From NCBI RefSeq assembly GCF_000739635.1, contig NZ_BATQ01000113.1, forward strand, positions 1 to 64,000: 64,000 bases of DNA, in the 5' to 3' direction. The stretch comes from Verrucomicrobium sp. BvORR034 (GTDB lineage Bacteria; Verrucomicrobiota; Verrucomicrobiia; Verrucomicrobiales; Verrucomicrobiaceae). A program made the translations under genes and the position numbers. Under the pieces are notes generated by a model, which was not told where the DNA came from, ran no database searches, and worked only from the letters and a program-made list of their open reading frames with translations. How positions within the stretch are numbered: the stretch's first letter is position 1; each line of letters starts with the position of its first letter. Below, one piece after another: positions 50,180 to 59,318 of this stretch.

Positions 50180-50464
50180 ATGGCCCACCACATCGACATT
50201 CAACACACCGCAAAGCTCGCCCGCCTCAAGCTGACCGAACAGGAGGCGGTAAAGTATGAGGCGCAGCTCGCCAAGGTGCTGGACTATATGGAGACCCTGG
50301 AAGGCCATGATCTGTCGGGTGTTGAATTGACCGCCCACGCCATGCCGATCTATGACGTGTGGCGTGAAGATGTGTCCGTGGAAGGGTTGGACCGGGCCGA
50401 GGCCCTGGCCAATGCCCCCCGGAAAACCGCCGGGCAATTCCTGATCTCCCGGGTCGTGGAATAG
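50180..50464 (+). CDS. gatC: Asp-tRNA(Asn)/Glu-tRNA(Gln) amidotransferase subunit C
   Basis: A 94-residue GatC, which stabilises the GatA-GatB heterotrimer that amidates Glu-tRNA(Gln) and/or Asp-tRNA(Asn). Family pattern HTAKLARLKLTEQEAVKYEAQLAKVLDYMETL, and the closing REDVSVEGLDRAEALANAP matches REDxxxxxLxREEALxNAP. gatA is encoded 54 bases downstream on the same strand; gatB is not in the window. Confidence 0.93.
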   Translation: MAHHIDIQHTAKLARLKLTEQEAVKYEAQLAKVLDYMETLEGHDLSGVELTAHAMPIYDVWREDVSVEGLDRAEALANAPRKTAGQFLISRVVE

Positions 50465-50518
50465 TCCGTCGCCGCACCCGCCCCTGCTCCCTCGCACTCT
50501 GCATTTCGTTTTTCTCCC

Positions 50519-51967
50519 GTGTCCCTCGCCGCTCAATCCATCGCCTCCCTCCGCAAGCAGCTTCTCAGCAAGGAGATCACCCCTACGGACATCGTCAAGG
50601 ATGTGCTGACCTCCATTGAAAAGCAGGATCCTGCGCTCAAGGCTTACCTTTCGATCGATGCAGAACGTGCTCTGGCGGACGCTGCGAGTGCGGACATCAG
50701 CAAGCCCCTAGGGGGCATCCCCATCGGCATCAAAGACAACATCAATGTCAAAGGCGCCCCCTGCACCTGCGCCTCCAAGTTCCTCGCTGAGAACTACACT
50801 TCGCCGTACAACGCCACGTGCGTGAACCAACTGCACGCAGCCGGTGCCCTGACGCTGGGGAGATTGAACATGGACGAGTTCGCCATGGGCTCCTCCACGG
50901 AGAACTCCGCCTTTTTCGCAAGCCGGAATCCCTGGGACACGGAACGCGTCCCGGGCGGGTCTAGCGGCGGCTCTGCGTCCGCGGTAGGCGGCGATATCGC
51001 CATCGCAGCCCTGGGCTCAGACACAGGCGGCTCCATCCGGCAGCCCTCCGCCTTCTGCGGATGCGTGGGGTTGAAGCCCACCTACGGCCGTGTTTCCCGC
51101 TACGGTCTGGTGGCCTTCGCCTCATCTCTCGACCAGATTGGCCCCATCACCAAGACTGTCGAAGACGCCGCCTTAGTCTTGAATCATCTTTGCGGCAAAG
51201 ACGGACGCGACAGCACCTCGCTTGACGCGACCGTGCCCGACTTTACTGCCGGACTTGGACAGGACATCAAGGGGCTGCGCTTTGGCCTCCCCAAGGAATA
51301 CCTTGTGGATGGAGTGGACGCCCGCATTCGCAGCGCTGTCGAGGCGGCCATCACTCACATTCAGGGTTTGGGAGGTATCGTGGAAGAGATCAGCCTCCCC
51401 CACACGGACGTGGGCATTGCCACTTATTATGTCATCGCACCTGCCGAGGCCTCCACGAACCTCTCGCGTTTCGACGGCGTTCGCTACGGCCACCGTGCTG
51501 AGAATACCGCAGACGTACTGGATCACTACCTGACGACCCGCGCCGAGGGCTTTGGCCCCGAGGTGAAGCGACGCATCCTGCTCGGCACCTATGTGCTGAG
51601 TTCAGGATATTACGATGCGTACTACGTGAAGGCTCAGAAGGCGCGGACCCTCATTCGCAAGGACTTCGACGAGGCGTTCAAGAAGGTGGACATCGTGCTC
51701 TCCCCCACCACTCCGGAGCTTCCGTTCAAGCTCGGTGCCCACAGCGATGATCCGCTTTCCATCTATCTGGCGGACCTCTTCACCATCCCTGCCAACCTTG
51801 CTGGGCTCCCTGGCATCAGTGTACCGTGCGGGTTCGTGGAAGATGGCGGCACCTCGTTGCCAGTAGGTCTTCAAATGGTCGGCCGCGCCCTGGACGAAGT
51901 CACCCTGCTCCGTGCTGCCCATGCCTATGAGCAGTCCACGTCCTGGCACTTGAAAAAGCCCCGGTAA
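50519..51967 (+). CDS. gatA: Asp-tRNA(Asn)/Glu-tRNA(Gln) amidotransferase subunit A
   Basis: A 482-residue GatA, the amidase that makes ammonia from glutamine for tRNA amidation. The Ser-cisSer-Lys triad is present: Lys72 in GIKDNINVKG, Ser148 in PGGSSGGSASAVGG, and the nucleophile Ser172 in SDTGGSIRQPS. The C-terminal half (ARIRSAVEAAITHIQGLG, TPELPFKLGAHSDDPLSIYLAD) is full length. The start is GTG 50519; no better ATG lies nearby. Confidence 0.96.
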   Translation: MSLAAQSIASLRKQLLSKEITPTDIVKDVLTSIEKQDPALKAYLSIDAERALADAASADISKPLGGIPIGIKDNINVKGAPCTCASKFLAENYTSPYNATCVNQLHAAGALTLGRLNMDEFAMGSSTENSAFFASRNPWDTERVPGGSSGGSASAVGGDIAIAALGSDTGGSIRQPSAFCGCVGLKPTYGRVSRYGLVAFASSLDQIGPITKTVEDAALVLNHLCGKDGRDSTSLDATVPDFTAGLGQDIKGLRFGLPKEYLVDGVDARIRSAVEAAITHIQGLGGIVEEISLPHTDVGIATYYVIAPAEASTNLSRFDGVRYGHRAENTADVLDHYLTTRAEGFGPEVKRRILLGTYVLSSGYYDAYYVKAQKARTLIRKDFDEAFKKVDIVLSPTTPELPFKLGAHSDDPLSIYLADLFTIPANLAGLPGISVPCGFVEDGGTSLPVGLQMVGRALDEVTLLRAAHAYEQSTSWHLKKPR

Positions 51968-52007
51968 GGGGCGTTTGCCACCTCTCTGGTGGTTCATGAG
52001 TCAAACG

Positions 52008-52027
52008 ACCGGCATTCCCATGCCGGT
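52008..52027. terminator. weak hairpin between gatA and DUF456
   Basis: ACCGGCAT (52008-52015) pairs with ATGCCGGT (52020-52027) around TCCC. No T tract follows on either strand. It lies between convergent genes, so it may attenuate both transcripts. Confidence 0.35.
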
Positions 52028-52029
52028 TG

Positions 52030-52563
52030 TCACCACCAGAAGACGTCCACCAGAAAGCAGAGCACCATGGCAATGCTCAGGCCCAGCTTGAGCACCATGC
52101 CCATGGTTGTCCCCACCACGGTGCCCCACGTCGCCTTCATGGCGGGGTTGAACTTCTTTTTCGCAAAGAGAACCTCAAAGGCAAAGCCGCCGATGAGGGG
52201 GCCGAGTATCAAGCCCAGGGGGCCGAAGAACAGCCCCACAATCCCGCCCACCAAGACGCCCCAGAATCCCCAGCGGCTGCCTCCAAACCATTTGGACCCG
52301 ACGGCTCCGCTGAGAAAATCGACGGCGAACGTGCCCGCCAGCAAAAGCGCCATGATGCCCAGTCCCCAGAGACTCATGCCGTGCTCCGGCATCAGAAGCG
52401 TGTGAAGCCCACCCGCCACAAAGAGGAGGACAGGGCCAGGCAGCATGGGAACCACGGTGCCCAGGATGCCAACAAACATCAGCACCACCGTGAGGCACCA
52501 CACCATCCAGTGCCCGATCTCCAGGCCCTGGAACCACTGCACGACATCATGCCACCAGCTCAT
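52030..52563 (-). CDS. DUF456 domain-containing membrane protein
   Basis: A 177-residue, Gly-rich, four-TM protein of the DUF456 family: VLMFVGILGTVVPMLPGPVLLF, then FAVDFLSGAVGSKWFGGSRWGFWGVLVGGIVGLFFGP and the LGLILGPLIGGFAFEVL-type closing part. Membrane protein of unknown function. It overlaps the nitroreductase gene upstream by four bases (ATGA), so they share a transcript. Confidence 0.9.
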   Translation of the reverse strand: MSWWHDVVQWFQGLEIGHWMVWCLTVVLMFVGILGTVVPMLPGPVLLFVAGGLHTLLMPEHGMSLWGLGIMALLLAGTFAVDFLSGAVGSKWFGGSRWGFWGVLVGGIVGLFFGPLGLILGPLIGGFAFEVLFAKKKFNPAMKATWGTVVGTTMGMVLKLGLSIAMVLCFLVDVFWW

Positions 52564-53180
52564 TCTGCAGCGGCCTCTCCATGCCAGGTGATCTTACCTT
52601 GCACTGGGCTGCGACGCCCTTCCGGCCATACAAACCCCGGCTTGGGCCAACCCAGGTAGAACAGGCCCAAACAACGATCTTCGGGTCCCAACTGCAACCA
52701 GTCGGCAAATTGCCGCTCATACACCAAGGCCGGAGTGGACCAATACCCTGCCAGTCCCGCAGCACTGGCACTCAAGTGCAGGTTCTGCACCGCACAGGCG
52801 ACAGCCTCAATCTCCTCCAGTTCCGGGATCTTCGCCCCACCGCGACGGGCCATGACAATCGCGATGATGACAGGCGCGAGTTGGGCGCTCTCAGCCATTT
52901 TCCGGAATTTGTCCTCCCGAAACTCAGAGGCCGGCGTGATCTCCCGGTAAACAGCCTGCATGCTCATGGCGAGTTCAGTGCGGGCGGTTCCCTGCATGAC
53001 ATGAAACCTCCACGGTTCCGTCATCCCATGCGTGGGTGCCTGATTCGCATTCTCCATCAACGCCTCCAAGAGCCCCCGTTCCACCGGCCGGCCTGGATCC
53101 ATGTCCGCTGGTTTGACGGAACGACGGTGCCGGATGTGGTCAGTGATGCTTTGGAGAGGAGTAAGCGCAGCTTCGGACAT
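52560..53180 (-). CDS. nitroreductase-family FMN oxidoreductase
   Basis: A 206-residue nitroreductase-fold protein. The conserved start IRHRRSVKPADM (RRSx with FMN-phosphate Arg residues), NANQAPTHGMTEPWRFHVM, VACAVQNLHLSASAAGLAGYWSTP and the closing FYLGWPKPG match small nitroreductases such as YdjA. It reduces nitro groups or quinone-like substrates using NAD(P)H; natural substrate unknown. ATG 53180 begins MSEAALTPLQS. Confidence 0.9.
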   Translation of the reverse strand: MSEAALTPLQSITDHIRHRRSVKPADMDPGRPVERGLLEALMENANQAPTHGMTEPWRFHVMQGTARTELAMSMQAVYREITPASEFREDKFRKMAESAQLAPVIIAIVMARRGGAKIPELEEIEAVACAVQNLHLSASAAGLAGYWSTPALVYERQFADWLQLGPEDRCLGLFYLGWPKPGFVWPEGRRSPVQGKITWHGEAAAE

Positions 53181-53351
53181 AGAACAGTTCAGGAAGGAAA
53201 CGTACGACGTTCCCCTCGTGACGCGACAGAATCAAGTCAACGTGCGAGCAGGCGAGTTGATTTGTTGACCCCGTCACCGGACCGCCTACAATCGGCCCGT
53301 GCGGACGCCCGGCGTCACGATCACAAACCTGAATCCCAACTCTCTCTTCTC

Positions 53352-53831
53352 ATGCCTCTCGCAGTCGGTACCAAAGCCCCGGATTTCACCCTCAAGAGCA
53401 AAACCGCCGACGGTCTCAAGGACGTGACCCTCAGCGCCAACTTTGGCAGCAAGAACACCGTGCTGCTCTTCTTCCCCCTCGCGTTCACGGGCGTCTGCAC
53501 CCAGGAAATGTGTGACATCACCGCAGGCCTTGGCGGTTATGGCGATCTCAACGCCGACGTCATCGCCGTGAGCGTGGACAGCCCCTTCGCCCAGGAAGCT
53601 TGGGCCCAGAAGGAGAAGATCGGCATCACACTGGTCAGCGACCTCAACAAGGAAACCACCAACGCCTACGACGTTCTCTTCCCTGGTCTGGCTGGCATCG
53701 GCGACACCTCCGCCCGCTCTGCCTTTGTCATCGACAAGGACGGCGTGATTCAGTACTCGGAGCAGACCCCCTCCCCCAAAGAACTGCCTAACTTCGAAGC
53801 CGTGAAGGCAGCCCTTGGCGCCCTCTCCTGA
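53352..53831 (+). CDS. peroxiredoxin (AhpE/thioredoxin peroxidase type)
   Basis: A 159-residue peroxiredoxin that reduces peroxides. The peroxidatic Cys49 is in PLAFTGVCTQEMC, with Cys54 close by. The starting segment APDFTLKSKTADG and VIAVSVDSPFAQEAWAQK match the AhpE-like class. A fold-typical FVIDKDGVIQYSE follows. ATG 53352 begins MPLAVGTKAPDF. A long upstream open frame without conserved content was ignored. The gene ends 37 bases before a strong terminator. Confidence 0.93.
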   Translation: MPLAVGTKAPDFTLKSKTADGLKDVTLSANFGSKNTVLLFFPLAFTGVCTQEMCDITAGLGGYGDLNADVIAVSVDSPFAQEAWAQKEKIGITLVSDLNKETTNAYDVLFPGLAGIGDTSARSAFVIDKDGVIQYSEQTPSPKELPNFEAVKAALGALS

Positions 53832-53867
53832 GGAGCACGACGGATCGTATCATTGCTTTTGCATTCT

Positions 53868-53898
53868 GCGGTCGGGCTTTCGCCCGGCCGCTTTTTTT
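53868..53898 (+). terminator. terminator after peroxiredoxin gene
   Basis: GCGGTCGGGC (53868-53877) pairs with GCCCGGCCGC (53882-53891) with one G-U pair and a TTTC loop, followed by seven T (53892-53898). Confidence 0.9.
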
Positions 53899-53913
53899 GG
53901 CCCCTCGTGCCCG

Positions 53914-56004
53914 CTATCGCAGCCGTTCTATCGCCCGCAGAAGATCAGGGAAATTCACCGGCTTGACCAGGTGCTCCTGAAAACCCGCTTCACGGGATCG
54001 TTGATGATCTTCTTCCATCCCGTAGCCGCTCAAGGCGATGGCACGAAGCGGCAAACGGTTCCGAATGGACTTTATCAAATCCAGTCCGCTTCCATCGGGC
54101 AGGCCCAAATCACTGATCAGCAGATCCACAGGCTCCCCGTGATCCAACAAAGCGAGGGCGGTGGCCACGCTACGAGCCACGAGCACCTCGTGCCCACGCC
54201 GCTGCAAGAGCTGTCGCATCACCTCGCGGGTGTCCTCGTGATCCTCCACAAGGAGAATGCGCAACCCAGCGGCTTTCGCAGCTGGAACAGCCGGTGCCGA
54301 TGACGGCTGGCAGACAGGAAGCACCAGATCTGCTACGGAATGCCCCTGGAACACGGGCAGCGTAAGGGTGAAAGTCGCCCCTTTGCTCCGGCCTGCACTC
54401 GCGGCCGTGAGTGTGCCGTGGTGCAGCTCCACAATGGCCCTGCTGATGGCCAGCCCCAGCCCCAGCCCGCCAAACTGCCGTGTCACCGCTCGATTGCCCT
54501 GGTCGAAGGCATTGAAGATCCGGTCCATGTCTTCGGCAGCGATGCCAATGCCTGAGTCCGCCACCTCAATCACCATCGTATTTCCTCCCTCCCTCCCCGC
54601 CGGGCCAGGCTTCAGGCTCACCTGTACGGAACCGTCCTCAGGGGTGAACTTCACTGCATTGCGCAGCAGATTCCACAACACCTGCGTGAGACGCATCGCA
54701 TCCCCTCGCACCCGGGTCTGTGTGGCAGTGTCATGAGTGACAATGCGATCGGGCTCTGTGCGGGACTCCCGGCATATCTCTATGGCGTGGCTCAGCAGTT
54801 CACGCAGGTCCACTTCATCATCCCGCATCTCCATCTTGCCTTTGATGATCCGGGTCAGGTCCAGCAGATCGTCAATCAGCCTCGCCTCCAGATCAATGTT
54901 GCGCTTGACCATCTCAAGGTCACGGCGCAGCTCCTCCGGCACCTCGGGACGATCGCACCACTCTGCCACCACCGCCAGCACCGGGCTCAACGGCGTGCGC
55001 AGCTCATGGCTCAGCACGGCCAGGAACTGGTCCTTCGCCTCATTGGCCCTCTTGAGTTCCTCCCTGGAATTGCGCAGTTCCTCCTCCCGTTGCTGCAGTT
55101 CTTCAACAAAGGCCGCCCGGGCTTCTGCGGCCTCCTTGGCCACGCGCTCACGTGCCGCCTCCAGCTCCCGGGACCGGAATTCATGCAGAATGCGTGAGTT
55201 CTCCTCTTCGTAGAACTTCCGCCTCAGGAGGGCACGGATGCGACCTTTGAGGATCGCGTAGTCACCGGACTTCCCCACAAAGTCGTCCGCTCCGGCCTCG
55301 AGGGCACGGAAAAGATTGTCCCGGGACTCAGCCCCGGTCAGCACGATGGTGATGAGTGGCACCTCCAGCTGATGACGCAGCTCATTGATTCTGCGACATA
55401 CCTCGAACCCATCCATGTTCGGCATGAGGAGATCGATGATGACGCCGTCGTACTTGTTCTTCCTCACCAGTTCCAGGCTTTTCAGGGGATCCAGGGCAAT
55501 GTCCACCTTGTACCCCTCGCCCTCCAGCTCCCCTCTCAGGTGTTCCAGGAAGGTGACGCTGTCATCGATGGCGAGCAGGCGGGCCGTCCGGAAGCCGTTG
55601 TCACCGCCGGCAAAGATGCGACCTTCAGGCCTCGACTTTTGCAGGAGCGTCCGCACCCTCAGCAGCAGGTACTCTGGATTGCCTGACTTCAGGATGAAGT
55701 CGTCGGCCCCGCTGTCCAGACCTTGCAGTTCCTTGTCCTCCTGGGCAGTGAGGATCACGATCGGCAGACTGCGGCTGTCGACGTGCATTCTGATGCGACG
55801 GCAGACCTCATCACCCCGCATGCCGGGGAGATAGTAGTCCAGCAGCACCAGATCTGGCCGCTTGTCGCGCAGGGTGATAAAGGCCTCCTCCGCGGTGGAA
55901 ACCCAGGTCACCAGCCAGCCTTCAGCTTCCAGCAGGGAGATCAGTTTGAGCGCCTGGCTGGCGGAATCTTCCACCAGGACGATATGACTGCGATGCTCAG
56001 CCAT
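53914..56004 (-). CDS. hybrid sensor kinase REC-REC-HisKA-HATPase-REC, output of chemosensory operon
   Basis: A 696-residue hybrid. REC1 is about 7-125 (IVLVEDSASQALKLISLLEA) and REC2 about 140-265 (LLAIDDSVTFLEHLRGEL), both with the phospho-Asp (LVLLDYYLPGM; GVIIDLLMPNMDG). Then a coiled coil and HisKA (LAVLSHELRTPLSPVLAVVA). HATPase follows with WNLLRNAVKFTP, DSGIGIAAED and GGLGLGLAISRAIVELH. The C-terminal REC3 (ILLVEDHEDTREVMRQLL) ends at IERLR. It has no membrane segment or GGDEF. It is the last gene of the operon and overlaps cheB by eight bases; ATG 56004 starts MAEHRSHIVLVED. It may pass signals on to other regulators. Confidence 0.9.
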   Translation of the reverse strand: MAEHRSHIVLVEDSASQALKLISLLEAEGWLVTWVSTAEEAFITLRDKRPDLVLLDYYLPGMRGDEVCRRIRMHVDSRSLPIVILTAQEDKELQGLDSGADDFILKSGNPEYLLLRVRTLLQKSRPEGRIFAGGDNGFRTARLLAIDDSVTFLEHLRGELEGEGYKVDIALDPLKSLELVRKNKYDGVIIDLLMPNMDGFEVCRRINELRHQLEVPLITIVLTGAESRDNLFRALEAGADDFVGKSGDYAILKGRIRALLRRKFYEEENSRILHEFRSRELEAARERVAKEAAEARAAFVEELQQREEELRNSREELKRANEAKDQFLAVLSHELRTPLSPVLAVVAEWCDRPEVPEELRRDLEMVKRNIDLEARLIDDLLDLTRIIKGKMEMRDDEVDLRELLSHAIEICRESRTEPDRIVTHDTATQTRVRGDAMRLTQVLWNLLRNAVKFTPEDGSVQVSLKPGPAGREGGNTMVIEVADSGIGIAAEDMDRIFNAFDQGNRAVTRQFGGLGLGLAISRAIVELHHGTLTAASAGRSKGATFTLTLPVFQGHSVADLVLPVCQPSSAPAVPAAKAAGLRILLVEDHEDTREVMRQLLQRRGHEVLVARSVATALALLDHGEPVDLLISDLGLPDGSGLDLIKSIRNRLPLRAIALSGYGMEEDHQRSREAGFQEHLVKPVNFPDLLRAIERLR

Positions 56005-57130
56005 GGGCGACCTCCCCGCTCTGACAGACAACATTGAGCCGTGGTCCGATTTCTGAAACCGGCAAAATCTCACGGGCCGCCCCCAGGCGTACCGCAGTGC
56101 CCGGCATGCCATACACCACGGCGCTGGACTCATGCTCAGCAAAGGTAAACCCGCCGGAATCACACATTTCCTTTAACCCCTCCGCGCCATCCTCTCCCAT
56201 CCCAGTGAGCAGCACGCCAAGCGCCTTGGCACCGTGAACCTGGCTCATGGAGCGAAACAGGACCGTCCCTGAGGGCTTCTGCGCACAGACAGCGGGCGTG
56301 TCCAGCAGCCCGAGGCGCATGCCCGGCACACATACGGCATGCCGGTCTGCCGGAGCCACATAGACCCTGCCTTCTTCCAGCGGCATCTGCGACATTCCCT
56401 CGATCACCTCGCGGTCGGGAAGCACGTCATTCAGCCAGTTGACAAACCCGCGCACAAAACCCGGCGTAATATGTTGCACCACTACAATCGGTTGTTTGAC
56501 CTCAGGGGAAAGATCCCCGAGCACCCGGACCAGAGCACTCGGGCCTCCGGTGGAGGCCACCATGCCAATCACAGTCGGTCGCCAGCGTCCTGCTTTCGGC
56601 AGAGGCAACCTCGTTTCAGGGGAAGGCTCGGGCATCCCTGGCCAGGTGACACGATAGCGCTGCCGGATCACCCGCACCTGGCTCATGATAAAGAGCTTCG
56701 TGCACAACGCTGCCGCGAGGTCGGCATAGTCGTTGTGGCTCATGCCCACGGGCTTCTGCACCACGGAAAGCGCCCCGATCCGCAGCGCATTCATGGAGAT
56801 GTTGAGCTCATCATCCTCCACGTTGGAGGAAACAACCACAATGGGGGTCGGGTGCTCCGACATGATACGGCGGGTCACCTCCAGGCCGTTCATGCCTGGC
56901 AGGCGGATGTCCAGAGAGATCACATCGGGATGCACTCGATCCAGTACGGCCAGAGCCTCCTCCCCACTCCTGACTGATGCGACCACCTGCAGCCGCGGAT
57001 CCTGACTGATGATGTGCTCCAGGAACATGCTGATCACCGGAGAGTCCTCAACAATCATCACTGTGGTCTTTTTCGTCAATGCAGGGAAAGGTTGGGAAGT
57101 TTGGGGAGACAGACAGGCGGTCAGCGGCAT
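55997..57130 (-). CDS. cheB: chemotaxis protein-glutamate methylesterase CheB
   Basis: A 377-residue CheB: REC domain (VMIVEDSPVISMFLEHIIS, SLDIRLPGMNGLEV) and methylesterase domain with catalytic Ser in GMVASTGGPSALVR, His in QHITPGFVRGF and Asp in GMGEDGAEGLKEM. It removes methyl groups from chemoreceptors for adaptation. It lies between the CheA gene (2-base gap) and the hybrid kinase gene (overlap), matching the WspF position of Wsp operons. Confidence 0.96.
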   Translation of the reverse strand: MPLTACLSPQTSQPFPALTKKTTVMIVEDSPVISMFLEHIISQDPRLQVVASVRSGEEALAVLDRVHPDVISLDIRLPGMNGLEVTRRIMSEHPTPIVVVSSNVEDDELNISMNALRIGALSVVQKPVGMSHNDYADLAAALCTKLFIMSQVRVIRQRYRVTWPGMPEPSPETRLPLPKAGRWRPTVIGMVASTGGPSALVRVLGDLSPEVKQPIVVVQHITPGFVRGFVNWLNDVLPDREVIEGMSQMPLEEGRVYVAPADRHAVCVPGMRLGLLDTPAVCAQKPSGTVLFRSMSQVHGAKALGVLLTGMGEDGAEGLKEMCDSGGFTFAEHESSAVVYGMPGTAVRLGAAREILPVSEIGPRLNVVCQSGEVAHG

Positions 57131-57131
57131 G

Positions 57132-59270
57132 TCAGACCAGCTGGCGTACGGTATCGAGCAGCTCGCGGTGGTCGAAGCGCTCCTTCACGATGTAAGCATC
57201 GGCACCCAGGGCCAGACCGCGCTCCTGATCTTCACGGCTGCTCAGGGAGGTCACCAGCACCACGGGCAATTCGGCAAGGCGGGCGTGATTCTTCATCGCA
57301 GACAGGAGCTGGAAGCCATCCATCTCCGGCATCTGAACATCGGACACCACTGCATCCACCGGCTCCGTTCTCAGCAGATCATAGGCAGCTTTTCCATTCA
57401 CAGCCACCCGCACCGCATAGCCTGCGGCCTCCAGGATGGATTTCTGGAGGGTACGGGCGGTGAAGGAGTCATCCACCACCAGGACCACCGGCTTTTTCTT
57501 CACGGTCACGACGGGCTTCTCTTCACGCAAAGTGGCCCCGAGGAAGCGCTGCATCAGCCCGGGAAGATTGATGACCAGAGCCACCTCCCCCCCTTCGAGA
57601 AGGATGGCGCCTGAAAAGTGCGGTGACAACGAAGCGGGATGTGGCAGCGCCTTGATGAGGGCGCTTGTCTCACCCACGAACTCCTCGACATTGAGCGCCA
57701 GGGGGCGGTCCCCTTTCAGCACCGCGACGAGCAGATGGCCGTCCTCATGGCGCACCAGACTGGGCGGCAGCCCACAAGCCGGGCCGAGCGTCACAAGCGG
57801 GACCGGACGACCTCCGTGCATAATCACGGAGCGACCTTCCACGGTGTGGACCTTCGTCACCCGGTGCAGGGAATCGAGCCCACGCATGCCCAACGCGAAA
57901 GTGCGTCCGGCCGTTCGCACTAGAAGGAGGCGATGGGTGGAGACGCTCACCGGCACTTCCACGATCAACTGACAGCCCCCTCCCGGACTTTGCAGCATGC
58001 GGGCAGTCCCCTGCAACTGGGTGGCGCGGTCTTTCACCACCGACAAACCCACCCCGCGTCCCGAGACGCGAGTCACCTCTGCGGTGGTGGAGAAACGTGG
58101 CTCAAACAGAAAATCCAGCCACTGGGAGTCGTCCAAGTTTTCAGCCACCTCTGGAGTCACCAGGCGATTGCGCAGAGCTTGGGCACGCACCGAAGAAAGA
58201 TCCACCCCTTGCCCATCATCCAAGACGGACAGCCGAAGCACCTGTCCGATCACTTCAATCTCCAACCTGACCCTCCCTGTCTCGTCTTTGCCCGCCGCGC
58301 GACGCCGTGAGGGTGACTCGATCCCATGAGCCATGGCATTCCGCAAAGCATGCATCACAGGATCCTTCAGGGATTGAAGCACGGCACGGTCGGCCTGCAG
58401 TTCACCACCGTTGATCGTGAATTCCACCTTCTTCCCGGTCTCAGCAGCCAGGTCGCGCATCATCTTGGGAAATCCCTCAAACACGGTGTTGATGGGCACC
58501 ATCCCAATATGACGCACTTCTTCCAGCTGACGTTCGCCCAGCATACGCAGAGACCATCCCGCCTGCTGCTGCTGCAAGCGCACACGCTGGAGTTGTTTGC
58601 TCAGCGCCACCAGGCCTGCATGCAGTTCACCAGGGCCCGCCGTATTGCGGTCACTGGACTGCCTCAGCGTCTCGGTTTGCTCAAACAACTCCTCGAGTTC
58701 GCGTCCAAGCGCTTCCTGCCTGGAGGCTTCTGCCACCAGCTGTCCGCTGGATTGCAGCAACCTGTCCAGATGACCTGCATGGATCCGCAAGCTGTCGTGC
58801 CCGCCCCCACCAGTCGGCAGCGTCTTTTTGGCAACAGGCAGCCGGTCTCCGGACTCAGGCTCGGAATGGAATGCCAGTTCATGCTCCTGGTTCACCATCA
58901 ACTCTGCCGGTGTCATGATCGCATCGGTGCCGGAGCCTGTTGCCCCGCTCCGTTCAGCAATCATGAGGTCATCGACTTCGTCAATGATCCGGCCCATCCG
59001 CTCTTTTGCGGCGGCATCCGCCGGCACGTGCCCTTTAGCCACTTCGGAAAGCAGGCTTTCCAGATCATGTGCCAGATGCTCCACGTCCAGCAGATCACAG
59101 ACCCGGGCCCCACCCTTCATGCTATGGGCCATGCGAAACGCCTCGTCGAACAAGGGCCCCTCCGCCAGGGGCCAAGCCTCCATCAGCATGCGAATCGCCG
59201 TAATCTGCTCACGATATTCCAAACGGAACGCCGCGAGCACACGCTGGTGGATGTCAGAAGAGGACGACAC
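57132..59270 (-). CDS. cheA: CheA-type histidine kinase with C-terminal receiver (WspE-like)
   Basis: A 712-residue CheA hybrid. Hpt domain with His49 (RMAHSMKGGARVC), dimerisation/HATPase with MHALRNAMAHGIE, DDGQGVDLSS and GRGVGLSVVKD, CheW-like domain (about 445-570), and a C-terminal REC (VVDDSFTARTLQKSILEAAG, SDVQMPEMDGFQLL). The CheA-REC fusion is the WspE-like or FrzE-like form used by non-flagellar systems. It is cytoplasmic, working with the CheW proteins of this operon. ATG 59270 starts MSSSSDIHQRVLAAF. Confidence 0.95.
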   Translation of the reverse strand: MSSSSDIHQRVLAAFRLEYREQITAIRMLMEAWPLAEGPLFDEAFRMAHSMKGGARVCDLLDVEHLAHDLESLLSEVAKGHVPADAAAKERMGRIIDEVDDLMIAERSGATGSGTDAIMTPAELMVNQEHELAFHSEPESGDRLPVAKKTLPTGGGGHDSLRIHAGHLDRLLQSSGQLVAEASRQEALGRELEELFEQTETLRQSSDRNTAGPGELHAGLVALSKQLQRVRLQQQQAGWSLRMLGERQLEEVRHIGMVPINTVFEGFPKMMRDLAAETGKKVEFTINGGELQADRAVLQSLKDPVMHALRNAMAHGIESPSRRRAAGKDETGRVRLEIEVIGQVLRLSVLDDGQGVDLSSVRAQALRNRLVTPEVAENLDDSQWLDFLFEPRFSTTAEVTRVSGRGVGLSVVKDRATQLQGTARMLQSPGGGCQLIVEVPVSVSTHRLLLVRTAGRTFALGMRGLDSLHRVTKVHTVEGRSVIMHGGRPVPLVTLGPACGLPPSLVRHEDGHLLVAVLKGDRPLALNVEEFVGETSALIKALPHPASLSPHFSGAILLEGGEVALVINLPGLMQRFLGATLREEKPVVTVKKKPVVLVVDDSFTARTLQKSILEAAGYAVRVAVNGKAAYDLLRTEPVDAVVSDVQMPEMDGFQLLSAMKNHARLAELPVVLVTSLSSREDQERGLALGADAYIVKERFDHRELLDTVRQLV

Positions 59271-59318
59271 GAAGGGGTTTCAGATTTCGGAACTGGATGA
59301 GGTCGACGGCGGAAACAT